Shown here one piece after another: positions 18,943 to 27,943 of a DNA stretch of 64,000 bases. The DNA is from Alphaproteobacteria bacterium (lineage in GTDB: Bacteria; Pseudomonadota; Alphaproteobacteria; Caulobacterales; Maricaulaceae). The notes below the pieces were generated by a model. It was given only the letters and a program-made list of their open reading frames with translations, did not search any database and was not told where the DNA came from. Every line of letters begins with the position of its first letter. Position 1 is the first letter of the stretch. Position numbers and translations under genes: made by a program. The stretch spans positions 310,001 through 374,000 of the forward strand of contig JANSXV010000001.1 of assembly GCA_024742735.1 (NCBI GenBank). Direction: 5' to 3'.

Positions 18943-20259
18943 TCAGACCGGCAGCGTCACCCGTGCTCGAAGGCCGCCAAGGGGCGAGTCTTCAAGACGC
19001 AGCTCGCCGCCATGGGCGCGGATCGTGTCGCGGGCGATAGCGAGGCCCAGGCCCACGCCATTGCGGTTGGCGTTGCGCGATTCATCCAGGCGCGAGAACG
19101 GCTTGAACGCGTCCTCGCGATCCTCCGCCGCGATGCCCGGCCCGTCATCATCCACCGTGATCTCCGCCCGTCCGCCATTCTGCGCCACGCTGAGCCGCAC
19201 GGTTTCGCCATGGGCGGCGGCGTTGTTGACCAGATTGCCCAGCGCGCGTTTCAGCGCGCCCTCGCGGCCGTGGATGACCAGCGTATCGATGGCGTAATCA
19301 AGCGGAATATCGATCCCTTCGCGCGCCGCGTCATCAGACAGCGTCTCGCAAAGGACGACAAGATCCACAGCGCCTGGCTCCTCTCCGGCCTGACCGCGCG
19401 CGAAGGCGAGGTATTCCTCAAGAGCGGTCTCCATGTCGCGCAGATCGCGTTGAGCCGCGTCGCGCTCCTCGCTGGCGGGCATCAAGGCCAGCTGCAGGCG
19501 CAGTCGGGTGAGGGGCGTTCGAAGATCATGGCTGACGCCGGCCAGCAGCTGGGTGCGTTGTTCCAGCTGGCGTTTCAGGCGGGCGCGCATGTCCAGAAAG
19601 GCGTGAGCGGCCTGGCGCACTTCGCGCGCCCCGGCGGGCTTGAAGCGTTCCACATCCTGGCCGCGCCCGAAGGCCTCGGCGGCTTCGGCCAGCTGACGGA
19701 TCGGCTTGACCTGATTGCGGATGAACAGGATCGCCACGGTGGATAAAAGCGCGCTCGCCCCGAACAGCCAGATGACGAAGATATGCCCGGTCGTGGCGAA
19801 GACGCGCTCACGCGCCGCGATGAAGCGAAGCACGCCGCCATCCACGGCGACACGGATGTCGACATATTCGGGATAGCGGGTGGTGTCGAACCAGAACGCC
19901 TCGTCCAGACGCGTGCTGAGCGCCCGGCGCAGGGTCCGGTCCAGCACGCGGAAGAAAGCGGTGCGTCGCGTCGTCGGCAGGACGTCCTCCTCCCGGAAAT
20001 CGACGCTGAGCCCTGTGGTCTCGAAGGCGATACGGGCGACCTCGTCGAAACCCCCGGGCCCGGCGTCCTGATAAAGGGCGGTCACCATGGACACGTCTCC
20101 AGCCACGGTCTCGGACAGGCGCGCCGTGGTGGTCTGCCAGTGCTGCTCGAAGAAAGCCCAGGTGACGGCCGCCTGCATCAGCGCGACGGGCAGGACTATG
20201 ATCAGCAGGGATCGCTGGAAGAGGCCTTTGGGCAGGAAGCGTTTGATCGACAGTCTCAT
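18943..20259 (-). CDS. Sensor histidine kinase, EnvZ-like
   Basis: 438 residues. A first transmembrane helix (about 14-33), a periplasmic domain of roughly 120 residues and a second helix (about 155-178) are followed by a HAMP linker, the dimerisation/phospho-acceptor box GVSHDLRTPLTRLRLQL, and an ATPase domain with NLVNNAAAHG (N box), DDDGPGI (G1) and GVGLGLAIARD (G2). The layout matches EnvZ and its relatives. It autophosphorylates on the box histidine and passes phosphate to the regulator encoded 10 bases upstream in the same operon. The signal is unknown. Confidence 0.93.
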   Translation of the reverse strand: MRLSIKRFLPKGLFQRSLLIIVLPVALMQAAVTWAFFEQHWQTTTARLSETVAGDVSMVTALYQDAGPGGFDEVARIAFETTGLSVDFREEDVLPTTRRTAFFRVLDRTLRRALSTRLDEAFWFDTTRYPEYVDIRVAVDGGVLRFIAARERVFATTGHIFVIWLFGASALLSTVAILFIRNQVKPIRQLAEAAEAFGRGQDVERFKPAGAREVRQAAHAFLDMRARLKRQLEQRTQLLAGVSHDLRTPLTRLRLQLALMPASEERDAAQRDLRDMETALEEYLAFARGQAGEEPGAVDLVVLCETLSDDAAREGIDIPLDYAIDTLVIHGREGALKRALGNLVNNAAAHGETVRLSVAQNGGRAEITVDDDGPGIAAEDREDAFKPFSRLDESRNANRNGVGLGLAIARDTIRAHGGELRLEDSPLGGLRARVTLPV

Positions 20260-20269
20260 GACCCGCGCC

Positions 20270-20974
20270 TCAGCCCGGATCGCCGAAGATCGGCTCGGCC
20301 ACCAGCTTGTAGCCTTCGCCCCGCACGGTCTGGATCCAGATGGGCTGCTTGGGATCGGCCTCCAGCTTGCGGCGCAGGCGGGTGATCTGCACGTCGACCG
20401 CGCGCTCCCCGGCGCCGGCGGCGGCGTTCTCTGACAAGGCCGTGCGCGACACAGCCTCGCCGGCCTGGGAAGCCAGGGCGTTCAGCAGCGCAGCTTCCCC
20501 GCCGGTGAGACGCACCGGCGCCCCGGCGCGGTCCAGGCGCCCTGTCGCCAGCGTGAAGGTCCAGTCGCCGAAGACCACGGACTTAGGCCCGCGCCGCCGC
20601 GGCGCCGCGCGGCGCAGGATCGCCTGGACCCTCAAGGCCAGTTCTTCCGGCTCGAACGGCTTGGCGAGATAGTCGTCCGCGCCCAGGGACAGGCCCTTGA
20701 TCCGGTCTTCCGGCTCGCCGCGTGCAGTCAGGAGGAGAACCGGCGTCTCACCGATTTCGCGCAGGCGCCGGGTGACCTCGAACCCGTCGACGCCGGGCAT
20801 CATCACATCGAGGATCACCAGGTCGAACTGCATCTGACCTAAAAGCTTCAACGCCCGCTCGCCGTCGGCCGCCGTGCTGACCCGCAGGCTGCGTTCGCGC
20901 AGGAAACGCGCCAGCAGGTCGCGAATGCGGTCGTCATCATCGACCACGAGGATATGGGGGGCGCGCGCTTCCAT
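20270..20974 (-). CDS. OmpR-family response regulator
   Basis: 234 residues from the ATG at 20974. A receiver domain (acidic pocket VDDDD, phospho-acceptor aspartate in LVILDVMMPG, conserved lysine in DYLAKPF) is followed by an OmpR-type winged-helix domain (residues about 135-230, LTGGEAALLNALAS...QITRLRRKLEADPKQPIWIQTVRGEGYKLV). It is the partner of the kinase directly downstream. The pairing of an OmpR-type regulator with an EnvZ-type kinase suggests envelope-stress or osmotic control, but no target is visible. Confidence 0.94.
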   Translation of the reverse strand: MEARAPHILVVDDDDRIRDLLARFLRERSLRVSTAADGERALKLLGQMQFDLVILDVMMPGVDGFEVTRRLREIGETPVLLLTARGEPEDRIKGLSLGADDYLAKPFEPEELALRVQAILRRAAPRRRGPKSVVFGDWTFTLATGRLDRAGAPVRLTGGEAALLNALASQAGEAVSRTALSENAAAGAGERAVDVQITRLRRKLEADPKQPIWIQTVRGEGYKLVAEPIFGDPG

Positions 20975-21022
20975 GGTTCTGATTTTCAGGCCATTCGCCG
21001 CGCGCGGCAATGGCGCGGCGCG

Positions 21023-22147
21023 CTACTCGCCTTCGGTCTCGACGCTTTCAGCCTCCAGCGCCGCGATCACCTCGGCCCGGGTCGGCCCGAGCCCGCCATC
21101 GGGATAGCTGCAGGTGCCGATCTGGTCGAGCGGCTCGTGGTTCAGCGGATTCTCACCGCCCAGGCGGCGATAGGATTCCACAAGGCTGGTGTAGGGCGGC
21201 AGCGGCCCTGATCCGCCGGGACTGCCCGCCCAGATCTCGAAATGGAGGTGAACCGTCGTCAGGCGCGTGATCGGATACTCGTTGTCAGAGATGTTCGACA
21301 GGAAACCGATCGGCTGACCCTTTGTGACCTCGATGGTTTCACCGGGTTCCAGATCCACGAGGAGCGGGCGGTCCAGGTGGAGATAGCGATACACCGTGCC
21401 CGCCTCGTCGTCGGCATAGAGATCGACCGAAAGGGGTGAGAGCGTCTCCAGCTCGCCGTCGGCCGCCGCGACGACGATGTGGTTGTGGGTGCACGAGCCC
21501 GGGCGGATGTCCTGGCCCTGGTGTCCGCGGCCGGAGCCGCAGCGCGCATTGCCGCTATAGCGGACCTCGCAGAAATTATCGAACCAGGGGTAGGCGAAAT
21601 TCTGCGGCGCGTTCTGATCACCCCAGGGCCGTTCGTATCGAACGCCGTCCAGCCAGACATCGACGATAGTGTCGTCCGCATCCCGGCTCCGCGAAGGGTA
21701 ATAGGCCGCGCCTCGCGTGGGCAGCATGATCTGTGAATTGGCGTAGGCCGGGCCCGAGCGCAGCGGGAAACGCATGTCCGGCGCGAAGACCTGAGGATCG
21801 GTGTAGCCCTCGTCCGCCAGGTGGGCCGAGGACCCCTCCTGATCGGGTGAACCGTCCTCAAACTCGATCGTGGTGTCCAGCAGGTCGCCCGGCGCAGCGT
21901 GATCAAAGTCCAGCGGCTCAGGAGGACCGGGATCAGGTTCGGGTTCTGGATCCGGTTCGGGATCGACAGGCGGCGGCGTGGGATCAGGATCAGGCTCCGG
22001 ATCAGGCTCGGGATCCGGGCTGTCGATGGGCGGCGGATCTGAGTCCGGACCCGGCGAGAGACCGGCTTGATCAAGTCCAAAAAGCGCGCCCAGCGACAGG
22101 GCGGCGGAAACCGGCATGGCGATGGCGAGGCGGGCGAACATGTTCAT
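21023..22147 (-). CDS. Secreted M23 (LytM-type) metallopeptidase with Pro/Asp/Glu linker
   Basis: 374 residues. An N-terminal hydrophobic signal/anchor (about 6-24) is followed by a 50-residue low-complexity linker of P-[DE]-P repeats (about 31-80), then a LytM zinc domain. Zinc ligands are H209 and D213 (HQGQD) and H302 of the HLH motif (H300, H302), with H257 as a likely catalytic helper. M23 enzymes cut peptidoglycan cross-bridges or act as amidase activators; with all ligands present this one should be an active hydrolase. The gap between the first and last ligands is long for the family. It starts 3 bases after the upstream secreted protein gene, so the two form a unit. Confidence 0.85.
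   Translation of the reverse strand: MNMFARLAIAMPVSAALSLGALFGLDQAGLSPGPDSDPPPIDSPDPEPDPEPDPDPTPPPVDPEPDPEPEPDPGPPEPLDFDHAAPGDLLDTTIEFEDGSPDQEGSSAHLADEGYTDPQVFAPDMRFPLRSGPAYANSQIMLPTRGAAYYPSRSRDADDTIVDVWLDGVRYERPWGDQNAPQNFAYPWFDNFCEVRYSGNARCGSGRGHQGQDIRPGSCTHNHIVVAAADGELETLSPLSVDLYADDEAGTVYRYLHLDRPLLVDLEPGETIEVTKGQPIGFLSNISDNEYPITRLTTVHLHFEIWAGSPGGSGPLPPYTSLVESYRRLGGENPLNHEPLDQIGTCSYPDGGLGPTRAEVIAALEAESVETEGE
21929..22061 (-). repeat. Degenerate GGATCAGG-type tandem repeat coding the M23 linker
   Basis: About 130 bases made of imperfect 6- and 12-base units related to GGATCAGG/GGTTCGGG on the plus strand. They encode the P-D/E-P linker of the M23 peptidase. Repeat-number change here would alter linker length without a frameshift if it occurs in multiples of 6. 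Confidence 0.65.
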
Positions 22148-22150
22148 GAC

Positions 22151-23572
22151 CTATCCCTCCTCAGGCATCCACAGGATCAGACGGTCGAGCAAGGTCCGCA
22201 GCGCCTCGGGATCATTGCACGGCTCGTCGATCTCCTCGGTCCCGCAGGCGACCCGCACCGAATAGGCCGCGCCATAGAGATTGAAGCTGGCGTAGGCGCC
22301 ATCATAGCCCGAAGATATCTGAAGCTCGCCTGGTCCTGGCTCGTCTGCGCGGCCGGGGGTGACGATGCGCGTGCCGCTGATCACGACGCGGCCGATCTCG
22401 CTGTTGAAGCGCAGGTGGAAGTAGTCCTGCCGTCCGGTGAAGCGCACATGATCGGCGGCGCCGGCGGCGGGGTCTTCGCCATTGAAGATCCCCAGAGGGG
22501 CCAGAATGGGAACGGTCATGGGCTCACGCCCGCGAAGACCGGCCACCTCGGGTAGATCCATGGCCATGATCTGGCGCTGGCGCAGCGCGGCGTTGCGGAT
22601 CGTGGGCCGGTCCATGGGCATGCGCATGCGCTCAGCCACAGGATAGCGCAGCCCTTCGCGGCGGCCGCCCTGTTGAACGATCTCGCCGCGCGAGGTCAAG
22701 GTCGCGCCCAGGCGGCGGGTCTCTTCCAGCATGTCCTGAAGTCCGCCGGCGCGCGGGCCAAGGGAGTCGAACGGCGTCGGGCCGTACCGGTCGGCGAAGC
22801 GCAGGGCGTCCACAACGATCGGGGTGCGGGTTTCAGCCCCGTTCGCGGTCACGCCCCGGATGATGACATAGTCGAATTCCTGACCGGACGCGGCGGCGGT
22901 GGCCGCAGTGGTCGCCCGGGTCGCATCGGCGAGTCCGGACAGGGTCAGGCGTGTCCACCCCTGGGCGTTGCTGTCATAGATCTGCACCTCGCCGCGCGTG
23001 ACCGCGGCGGTGTCCCCGTTGCGCCAGCCCTCCATGACGAAGAGTTCGGGCTCGGTTCCGAAGCCGCGATCCGGCGCCACGAGCGCGGTGACCGCCGAGA
23101 CCGGCTGGGCGAAATCAATGCGGATGAAGCCGGATCCGGCGCCGGCGATCAGGGCGTCAGGGCTGTCCGGCTGGGGCAGGGCGCAGGTGTTGGAGCCGGT
23201 TCCGCAGCGAATGATCCGCGCGCCCTCGCGCTGCCCGGTGGCGAAACGTACGCCGCCGGCTTGCTCACGCCAGCCCAGATTGGCGAGGCGGCCTTCAAGC
23301 AAACCCAGCTGGCGGTCCTGGTCGAAATTGACCCAGCCGTACCAGAGCCCGTTGCCCTCGTTGAGTTGATAGCCGGAGCCGGTGTTGAAATCCGGTTCGT
23401 CCGCCTGGACACGATCAGCCTGCAGGCGGTCAGGCAGCTGAACGCGGGACTGATCCAGCACCTGGGCCCGGCGCAGAACTTCGGGGTCGATCTGCGGGGC
23501 TTGCTGCGCATACGCCGCAGTTGAGGCTGCGATCAGCACTGCGGTAGCGGTCAGGCCTTGAATGAACCGCAT
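22151..23572 (-). CDS. Secreted protein of unknown function, paired with the M23 peptidase
   Basis: 473 residues from the ATG at 23572, behind a GGAGGGG site. A signal peptide (MRFIQGLTATAVLIAASTAAYAQ) is followed by a beta-rich region (about 50-250) with FIRIDFAQPVSAVTALVAPD, EVQIYDSNAQGWTRLTLSG and YVIIRGV...PIVVDALRF. That pattern resembles jelly-roll, carbohydrate-binding-like surface domains. A second part (about 280-470) has no recognisable motif, apart from two cysteines near the C-terminus (VACGTEE and EPCNDPEAL). No catalytic signature was seen. It leads the two-gene unit with the M23 peptidase. Confidence 0.6.
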   Translation of the reverse strand: MRFIQGLTATAVLIAASTAAYAQQAPQIDPEVLRRAQVLDQSRVQLPDRLQADRVQADEPDFNTGSGYQLNEGNGLWYGWVNFDQDRQLGLLEGRLANLGWREQAGGVRFATGQREGARIIRCGTGSNTCALPQPDSPDALIAGAGSGFIRIDFAQPVSAVTALVAPDRGFGTEPELFVMEGWRNGDTAAVTRGEVQIYDSNAQGWTRLTLSGLADATRATTAATAAASGQEFDYVIIRGVTANGAETRTPIVVDALRFADRYGPTPFDSLGPRAGGLQDMLEETRRLGATLTSRGEIVQQGGRREGLRYPVAERMRMPMDRPTIRNAALRQRQIMAMDLPEVAGLRGREPMTVPILAPLGIFNGEDPAAGAADHVRFTGRQDYFHLRFNSEIGRVVISGTRIVTPGRADEPGPGELQISSGYDGAYASFNLYGAAYSVRVACGTEEIDEPCNDPEALRTLLDRLILWMPEEG

Positions 23573-23596
23573 GACCTCGTCCCCTCCGGTCACTTC

Positions 23597-23611
23597 TTAA
23601 CCAGAGGTTAG
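23597..23611 (-). promoter_or_regulatory. CtrA-like box upstream of the unknown secreted protein/M23 unit
   Basis: On the plus strand the sequence reads TTAA, seven bases, TTAG, one mismatch from the CtrA consensus TTAA-N7-TTAA. It sits 25 bp before the start at 23572 and overlaps a TAACC/GGTTA inverted repeat. CtrA control is inference; the site was found by eye. Confidence 0.35.
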
Positions 23612-23644
23612 CGCGGATCGCCCCTTGCAGCAATGGAAAGGCCG

Positions 23645-24361
23645 TCAGCCCTGAGCGTCGACGATCTCGCCGTTGCGGGTTTCTTCGGGGCTGCAGAGGC
23701 TTACAAAGACCGGCGCGATCTCATCGGGGTGGGGCAGGCTCATCGGGTCCTCGCCCGGCGCCGCCTTGGCTCGCATGCGTGTGCGCACCGTGCCGGGATT
23801 GACCAGGTTCGCCCTCAGCGTCCCGCCATCGATCTCCCGCGCCCAGCTCTGAACCAGAATATCCAGTCCCGCTTTCGACGAGGCATAGGCGGACCAGTAG
23901 GCCTTCGCCCTTCGGCTGCCAACGCCAGACGTTGTGAACACCGCGCGTCCAGCGTCGGATTGCTTCAGGAGCGGCTCGAACGCCCGGATCAAACGCGCCG
24001 GCGCGATCAGATTGACTGCCAGAACCTCGTTCCAGACCTTCGAGGTCAGCTGCGCGGCCGGCATCAGCTCGCCCAGCACGCCGGCGTTGACGACCATGGC
24101 GTCGAGCTTGCCCCAGCGTTGTTGCACGGCTTTGGCCAGCTTCTCGATACCGTCCGGCGCCTGGGCATCCAGCGGAACGAGCGTGCACGAGCCGCCCGCC
24201 TTGCTGATCGCATCGTCCAGTTCTTCAAGCCCGGCCTGCGTGCGGGCCGTGGCGATGACATGGGCGCCGGCTTCAGCCAGCTTCAGGGCGATGGAATAAC
24301 CAAGGCCGCGCGACGCGCCGGTGACCAGCGCGATGCGGCCTTTCATGGGGGTGTGGGTCAT
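23645..24361 (-). CDS. SDR-family NAD(P)-dependent oxidoreductase
   Basis: 238 residues of the classical short-chain dehydrogenase type. The cofactor motif is TGASRGLGYSIA near residue 15, the NAG motif is VVNAGVLG, and the catalytic tyrosine and lysine are in SAYASSKAG. Substrate is not predictable. It is the last gene of the radA-cvpA-purF unit, its start overlapping the purF stop by 4 bases; an SDR gene in this position is common in alphaproteobacteria. Confidence 0.88.
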   Translation of the reverse strand: MTHTPMKGRIALVTGASRGLGYSIALKLAEAGAHVIATARTQAGLEELDDAISKAGGSCTLVPLDAQAPDGIEKLAKAVQQRWGKLDAMVVNAGVLGELMPAAQLTSKVWNEVLAVNLIAPARLIRAFEPLLKQSDAGRAVFTTSGVGSRRAKAYWSAYASSKAGLDILVQSWAREIDGGTLRANLVNPGTVRTRMRAKAAPGEDPMSLPHPDEIAPVFVSLCSPEETRNGEIVDAQG

Positions 24362-25833
24362 GCGTCAACCAGAAGGGAAAGTTGGCGGTCCCTGTCGGAC
24401 GACGCGCCGTCGCGGTCGACCAGGCGGGTGGGGTAATCCCCGGTGAAGTAATGATCGGCAAGCTGAGGGCGGGCCTCGTTGCGTTCCTCGCCTCGGATGG
24501 CCCAGTACAGGCCTTCCACCGACAGGAAGCCCAGGCTGTCAGCGCCCAGCATCGCTTCCATCTTCTTCAGATCGTGGCTGGCGGCCATCAGCTCTTCGCG
24601 CATGGGCATGTCGATCCCGTAGAAGTCCGGGAACTTGATGGGCGGGCACGCCGAGCGGAAATGAACTTCCTTCGCGCCGGCCTCCCGGACCATCTGGACA
24701 ATCTTCTTCGACGTCGTCCCGCGCACCACGGAGTCGTCGACCAGCAGGACCTTCTTGCCGCGCAGCACTGCGGCATTGGCCGAGTGCTTGCGGCGCACGC
24801 CCAGATCGCGCTTGGCCTGGGTCGGCTGGATGAAGGTGCGTCCTGCGAAGTGAGCGCGGATAATGCCCAGATCAAACGGCTTGCCGATGGCTTCAGCAAA
24901 GCCCATGGCCGCAGCCATCCCGGAATCAGGCACAGGCACGACGACATCAATATCCGCCGGCGTCTCCTCAGCGAGACGGATGCCCATGCGCTTGCGCGCT
25001 TCGTAAACCGAGATGCCGTCGATCACCGAGTCCGGCCGGGCGAAATAGATGTATTCGAAGGCGCACGGCCGCGCGGCGGCCTGCGGGGCGAAGCGCACGC
25101 TTTCCACCTGATCCACGCCGCCTTCCGCCGCGATGACCACTTCGCCCGGCTCGATCTCGCGGACAAAGGTCGCGCCGATCATGTCCAGGGCGCAGGTCTC
25201 GCTGGCCAGGATCACGGCGCCGTCGAGCTGACCCATCACAAGCGGGCGAATGCCCAACGGGTCGCGCGCACCGATCAGGCAGTCATTGGTCATGGCCACA
25301 AGCGCGAACGCGCCTTCGACCTGCGCCATGGCGTCAACCAGCCGGTCCACCGCGCCGGGCTCGCTGGAGCGGGCCGCCAGCTGCAGGATGACTTCAGTGT
25401 CCGAGGTGGACTGGAAGATCGCGCCGTCGGCGACCAGGTCGGTGCGCAGCTTGCGGGCATTGGTCAGGTTGCCGTTATGGGCGAGCGCCACGCCCCCGCC
25501 GCGCACATCGGCGTAGAGCGGCTGGACATTGCGCAGCACCGGCGCGCCTGAGGTGGAGTAGCGATTGTGGCCGATCGCCATGGACCCGGCGAGGGCCTTG
25601 AGGCGGTCAGGGTCGGTGAAATGCTCGCCCACCAGACCCAGATGCCGCTCGGAGTGAAAGCGTCCGGCATTGTAGCTGGTGATGCCGCAGGCCTCCTGGC
25701 CGCGGTGCTGGAGTGCGTGGAGCCCGAAGGCGCAAAGCACGGAGGCTTCCGCCGCACCTTTCACGCCGAACACCCCGCATTCCTCGCGCGGGCGATCGCT
25801 CGCCGCGTCGTAGGTCATTGTCGGAAGACTCAT
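24358..25833 (-). CDS. purF: Amidophosphoribosyltransferase
   Basis: 491 residues. It makes phosphoribosylamine from PRPP and glutamine, the first step of purine synthesis. An 18-residue propeptide precedes the nucleophile Cys19 (REECGVFGV), as in the B. subtilis class. The glutaminase part has LQHRGQEACGI and GHNRYSTSG. The PRPP loop VLLVDDSVVRGTTS is near residue 365. The cysteines that bind the 4Fe-4S cluster in the B. subtilis enzyme are not where expected: the C-terminal region reads LADHYFTGDYPT, and the earlier site reads KFPDFYGID. It follows cvpA on the same strand. Confidence 0.96.
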   Translation of the reverse strand: MSLPTMTYDAASDRPREECGVFGVKGAAEASVLCAFGLHALQHRGQEACGITSYNAGRFHSERHLGLVGEHFTDPDRLKALAGSMAIGHNRYSTSGAPVLRNVQPLYADVRGGGVALAHNGNLTNARKLRTDLVADGAIFQSTSDTEVILQLAARSSEPGAVDRLVDAMAQVEGAFALVAMTNDCLIGARDPLGIRPLVMGQLDGAVILASETCALDMIGATFVREIEPGEVVIAAEGGVDQVESVRFAPQAAARPCAFEYIYFARPDSVIDGISVYEARKRMGIRLAEETPADIDVVVPVPDSGMAAAMGFAEAIGKPFDLGIIRAHFAGRTFIQPTQAKRDLGVRRKHSANAAVLRGKKVLLVDDSVVRGTTSKKIVQMVREAGAKEVHFRSACPPIKFPDFYGIDMPMREELMAASHDLKKMEAMLGADSLGFLSVEGLYWAIRGEERNEARPQLADHYFTGDYPTRLVDRDGASSDRDRQLSLLVDA

Positions 25834-25844
25834 CGGCGGGCCTC

Positions 25845-26411
25845 TTAGTTTGTGTTGCGCTCGATAAGGCTATCCAGACCCTCGCGGTCAAGCTCTTCTT
25901 CCGAGTCCGGAGCAGTTTGAGCCGCCCAGCTCCCGTCCGGGGCCAGGGATTGAAGCAGGCGCGCTGTGGCGTCGGCGACAGGGTATACCCGCGCGCTGGT
26001 CAGCCAGGCCGGGTTCGCGCCGGGCATGGTATTGTTGAGCACCAGCACCAGCAGGCCGAGCATGACGACCCCGCGCACCAGGCCGAACACGAAACCCAGA
26101 GTGCGGTCGATGGTGGTGACGTCCTCGCCGCTTTTCACGTTCTTCTGCAGCGAGCCGGTGATGAAGCTGACGGCCAGATAGACCAGCAGGAACACCACCC
26201 CCATGGCGATCAGATTGGCCAGGAGTCCCGAGCCCGTCGGTCCGATGAGCAATCCGGCCAGCACGGGCCGCGTCCACAGCGCGGCAAGCGCCGCAGCCAC
26301 GAAAGCGGTGATCGTCAACGCTTCACGCACGAAGCCGCGCATGAGCGCCATGACGCCTGAAATGAACAGCACGGCGAGGGCGAAGAGATCGAAACCGGCC
26401 AGTCCTTCCAT
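25845..26411 (-). CDS. cvpA: CvpA family membrane protein
   Basis: 188 residues with four transmembrane helices (about 8-25, 30-48, 63-85 and 105-125) and a soluble acidic C-terminus. The opening GFDLFALAVLFISGVMALMRGFVREALTI is the family pattern. CvpA is needed for colicin V production in E. coli and widely precedes purF; its broader role in the cell envelope is not settled. It lies 26 bases after radA and 11 before purF, forming one operon. Confidence 0.9.
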   Translation of the reverse strand: MEGLAGFDLFALAVLFISGVMALMRGFVREALTITAFVAAALAALWTRPVLAGLLIGPTGSGLLANLIAMGVVFLLVYLAVSFITGSLQKNVKSGEDVTTIDRTLGFVFGLVRGVVMLGLLVLVLNNTMPGANPAWLTSARVYPVADATARLLQSLAPDGSWAAQTAPDSEEELDREGLDSLIERNTN

Positions 26412-26437
26412 GGTTCCTCCTTCGCGCCTTCCCAGAC

Positions 26438-27811
26438 CTAGTCTGCGTCCTGGCCGAGCCGGCGTACGAGCGCCTGGACGGTGTCCACGCCGTCCATCTT
26501 TAGTCCGGCGCCGTCAACCCCGGCCGGGGCCAGGGCGCGCTTGAATCCAAGTTTGGCGGCTTCCTTCAGGCGTGCATCGGAGCGGCCGACCGGACGCACA
26601 TCGCCGGACAGGGAAATCTCGCCGAAGGCCACCCCGTCCGAGGGCAGGGGGGCGTCGAGGTAGGAAGAGATCAAGGCCGCCGCCACCGCAAGGTCCGCTG
26701 CTGGTTCGCCGATCTTCAATCCGCCGGCGACGTTCAGATATACGTCACGGCCGCCGAATCCAAGCCCGCAGCGCGCTTCCAGAACCGCCAGCACCATGGC
26801 GAGGCGCCCGGAATCCCAGCCCACGACCGCGCGGCGCGGCGTGCCGAAGGCGGCAGGCGCGACAAGGGCCTGAATCTCGGTGAGAACCGGGCGCGTGCCT
26901 TCCATCCCGGCGAAGACCGCCGCGCCTGAGGCCGCTTCACCGCGCCCGTCCAGGAACAGGGCGGACGGGTTCGCCACCTCCTGCAGCCCGGCGTCGGCCA
27001 TTTCAAACACGCCGATTTCATCAGTCGGCCCGAAGCGGTTCTTCACCGCTCGCAAAATCCGGAACTGGTGAGAGCGCTCGCCTTCGAAATAGAGCACGGC
27101 GTCGACCATGTGCTCGACCACGCGCGGCCCGGCGATCTGGCCGTCCTTGGTGACATGACCGACCAGGATCACCGCAGTGTTCCGCTTCTTGGCGAACCGC
27201 ACCAGCTCCTGGGCGCAGGCGCGCACCTGGGCGACGGTGCCCGGGGCTGCGGCCAGCTGGTCCGACCAGAGCGTCTGGATAGAGTCGATGATCGCGACGT
27301 CCGGCGTTTCCTTCTTGAGGCCGTCGAGGATGACCTCAAGCGAGGTCTCCGCCGCCAGCGCCACCGGCGCATCGGCCAAACCAAGCCGCCTTGCCCGCCG
27401 GCGGACCTGATCGGCGGCCTCCTCGCCGGAGACGTAAACCGCTTTCGCCCCGCTCAGAGCCAGACGTGCGACGGCCTGAAGCAAAAGCGTCGATTTGCCG
27501 ATCCCCGGATCACCGCCCACCAGCACCGCCGAACCCGGCACCAGTCCGCCGCCGGCGACTCGGTCAAGCTCTGCGATGCCGGTTTCAAAGCGCTGCGGGT
27601 CTTCAGTGTCGCTGCCCAGATCGACCAGCTCCAGCTTCGAGCGCCGTCCCGAACGGGCCGGAGATGCCTTGGCCCCGCCACCCAGGGGCGCGGAGCCGCC
27701 AGCTTCCTCGACAAGCGTGTTCCACGACCCGCACGCATCGCACCGCCCAGCCCACTTGGCGTGCACCGTCCCGCAGGACTGGCAGACATAAACGGTGTCG
27801 GATCGGGGCAT
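26438..27811 (-). CDS. radA: DNA repair ATPase RadA (Sms)
   Basis: 457 residues. The order of parts is a zinc finger (CQSCG...CDACG, residues 10-32), a RecA-like core with Walker A GGDPGIGKST (about 95-104), the RadA-specific KNRFG motif (VKNRFGPTDEIG) and a C-terminal Lon-like domain with VNVAGGL (YLNVAGGLKI) and PVGRSDARLKEA. RadA acts in branch migration during homologous recombination. It is the promoter-proximal gene of the radA-cvpA-purF-SDR unit, divergent from the JmjC gene across a 132-bp gap. Confidence 0.97.
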   Translation of the reverse strand: MPRSDTVYVCQSCGTVHAKWAGRCDACGSWNTLVEEAGGSAPLGGGAKASPARSGRRSKLELVDLGSDTEDPQRFETGIAELDRVAGGGLVPGSAVLVGGDPGIGKSTLLLQAVARLALSGAKAVYVSGEEAADQVRRRARRLGLADAPVALAAETSLEVILDGLKKETPDVAIIDSIQTLWSDQLAAAPGTVAQVRACAQELVRFAKKRNTAVILVGHVTKDGQIAGPRVVEHMVDAVLYFEGERSHQFRILRAVKNRFGPTDEIGVFEMADAGLQEVANPSALFLDGRGEAASGAAVFAGMEGTRPVLTEIQALVAPAAFGTPRRAVVGWDSGRLAMVLAVLEARCGLGFGGRDVYLNVAGGLKIGEPAADLAVAAALISSYLDAPLPSDGVAFGEISLSGDVRPVGRSDARLKEAAKLGFKRALAPAGVDGAGLKMDGVDTVQALVRRLGQDAD

Positions 27812-27943
27812 TTCGCAACTCTTGCCGGACTGATTCTTAGTCTACGCGATTCGTAGCAGTCTATCGGCTGTTTGCTGGCCAGCTTGCGCTCCACTTCGAT
27901 ATAAGACTCAACCCTCAGCAATCTTCTCAGAGCCCGGTGACAC

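Noticed and set aside
21929-22061. Repeat tract as a phase-variable switch
   Set aside because: The units are imperfect and mostly multiples of three, so slippage would usually change linker length and not switch the gene off; no evidence for variation.
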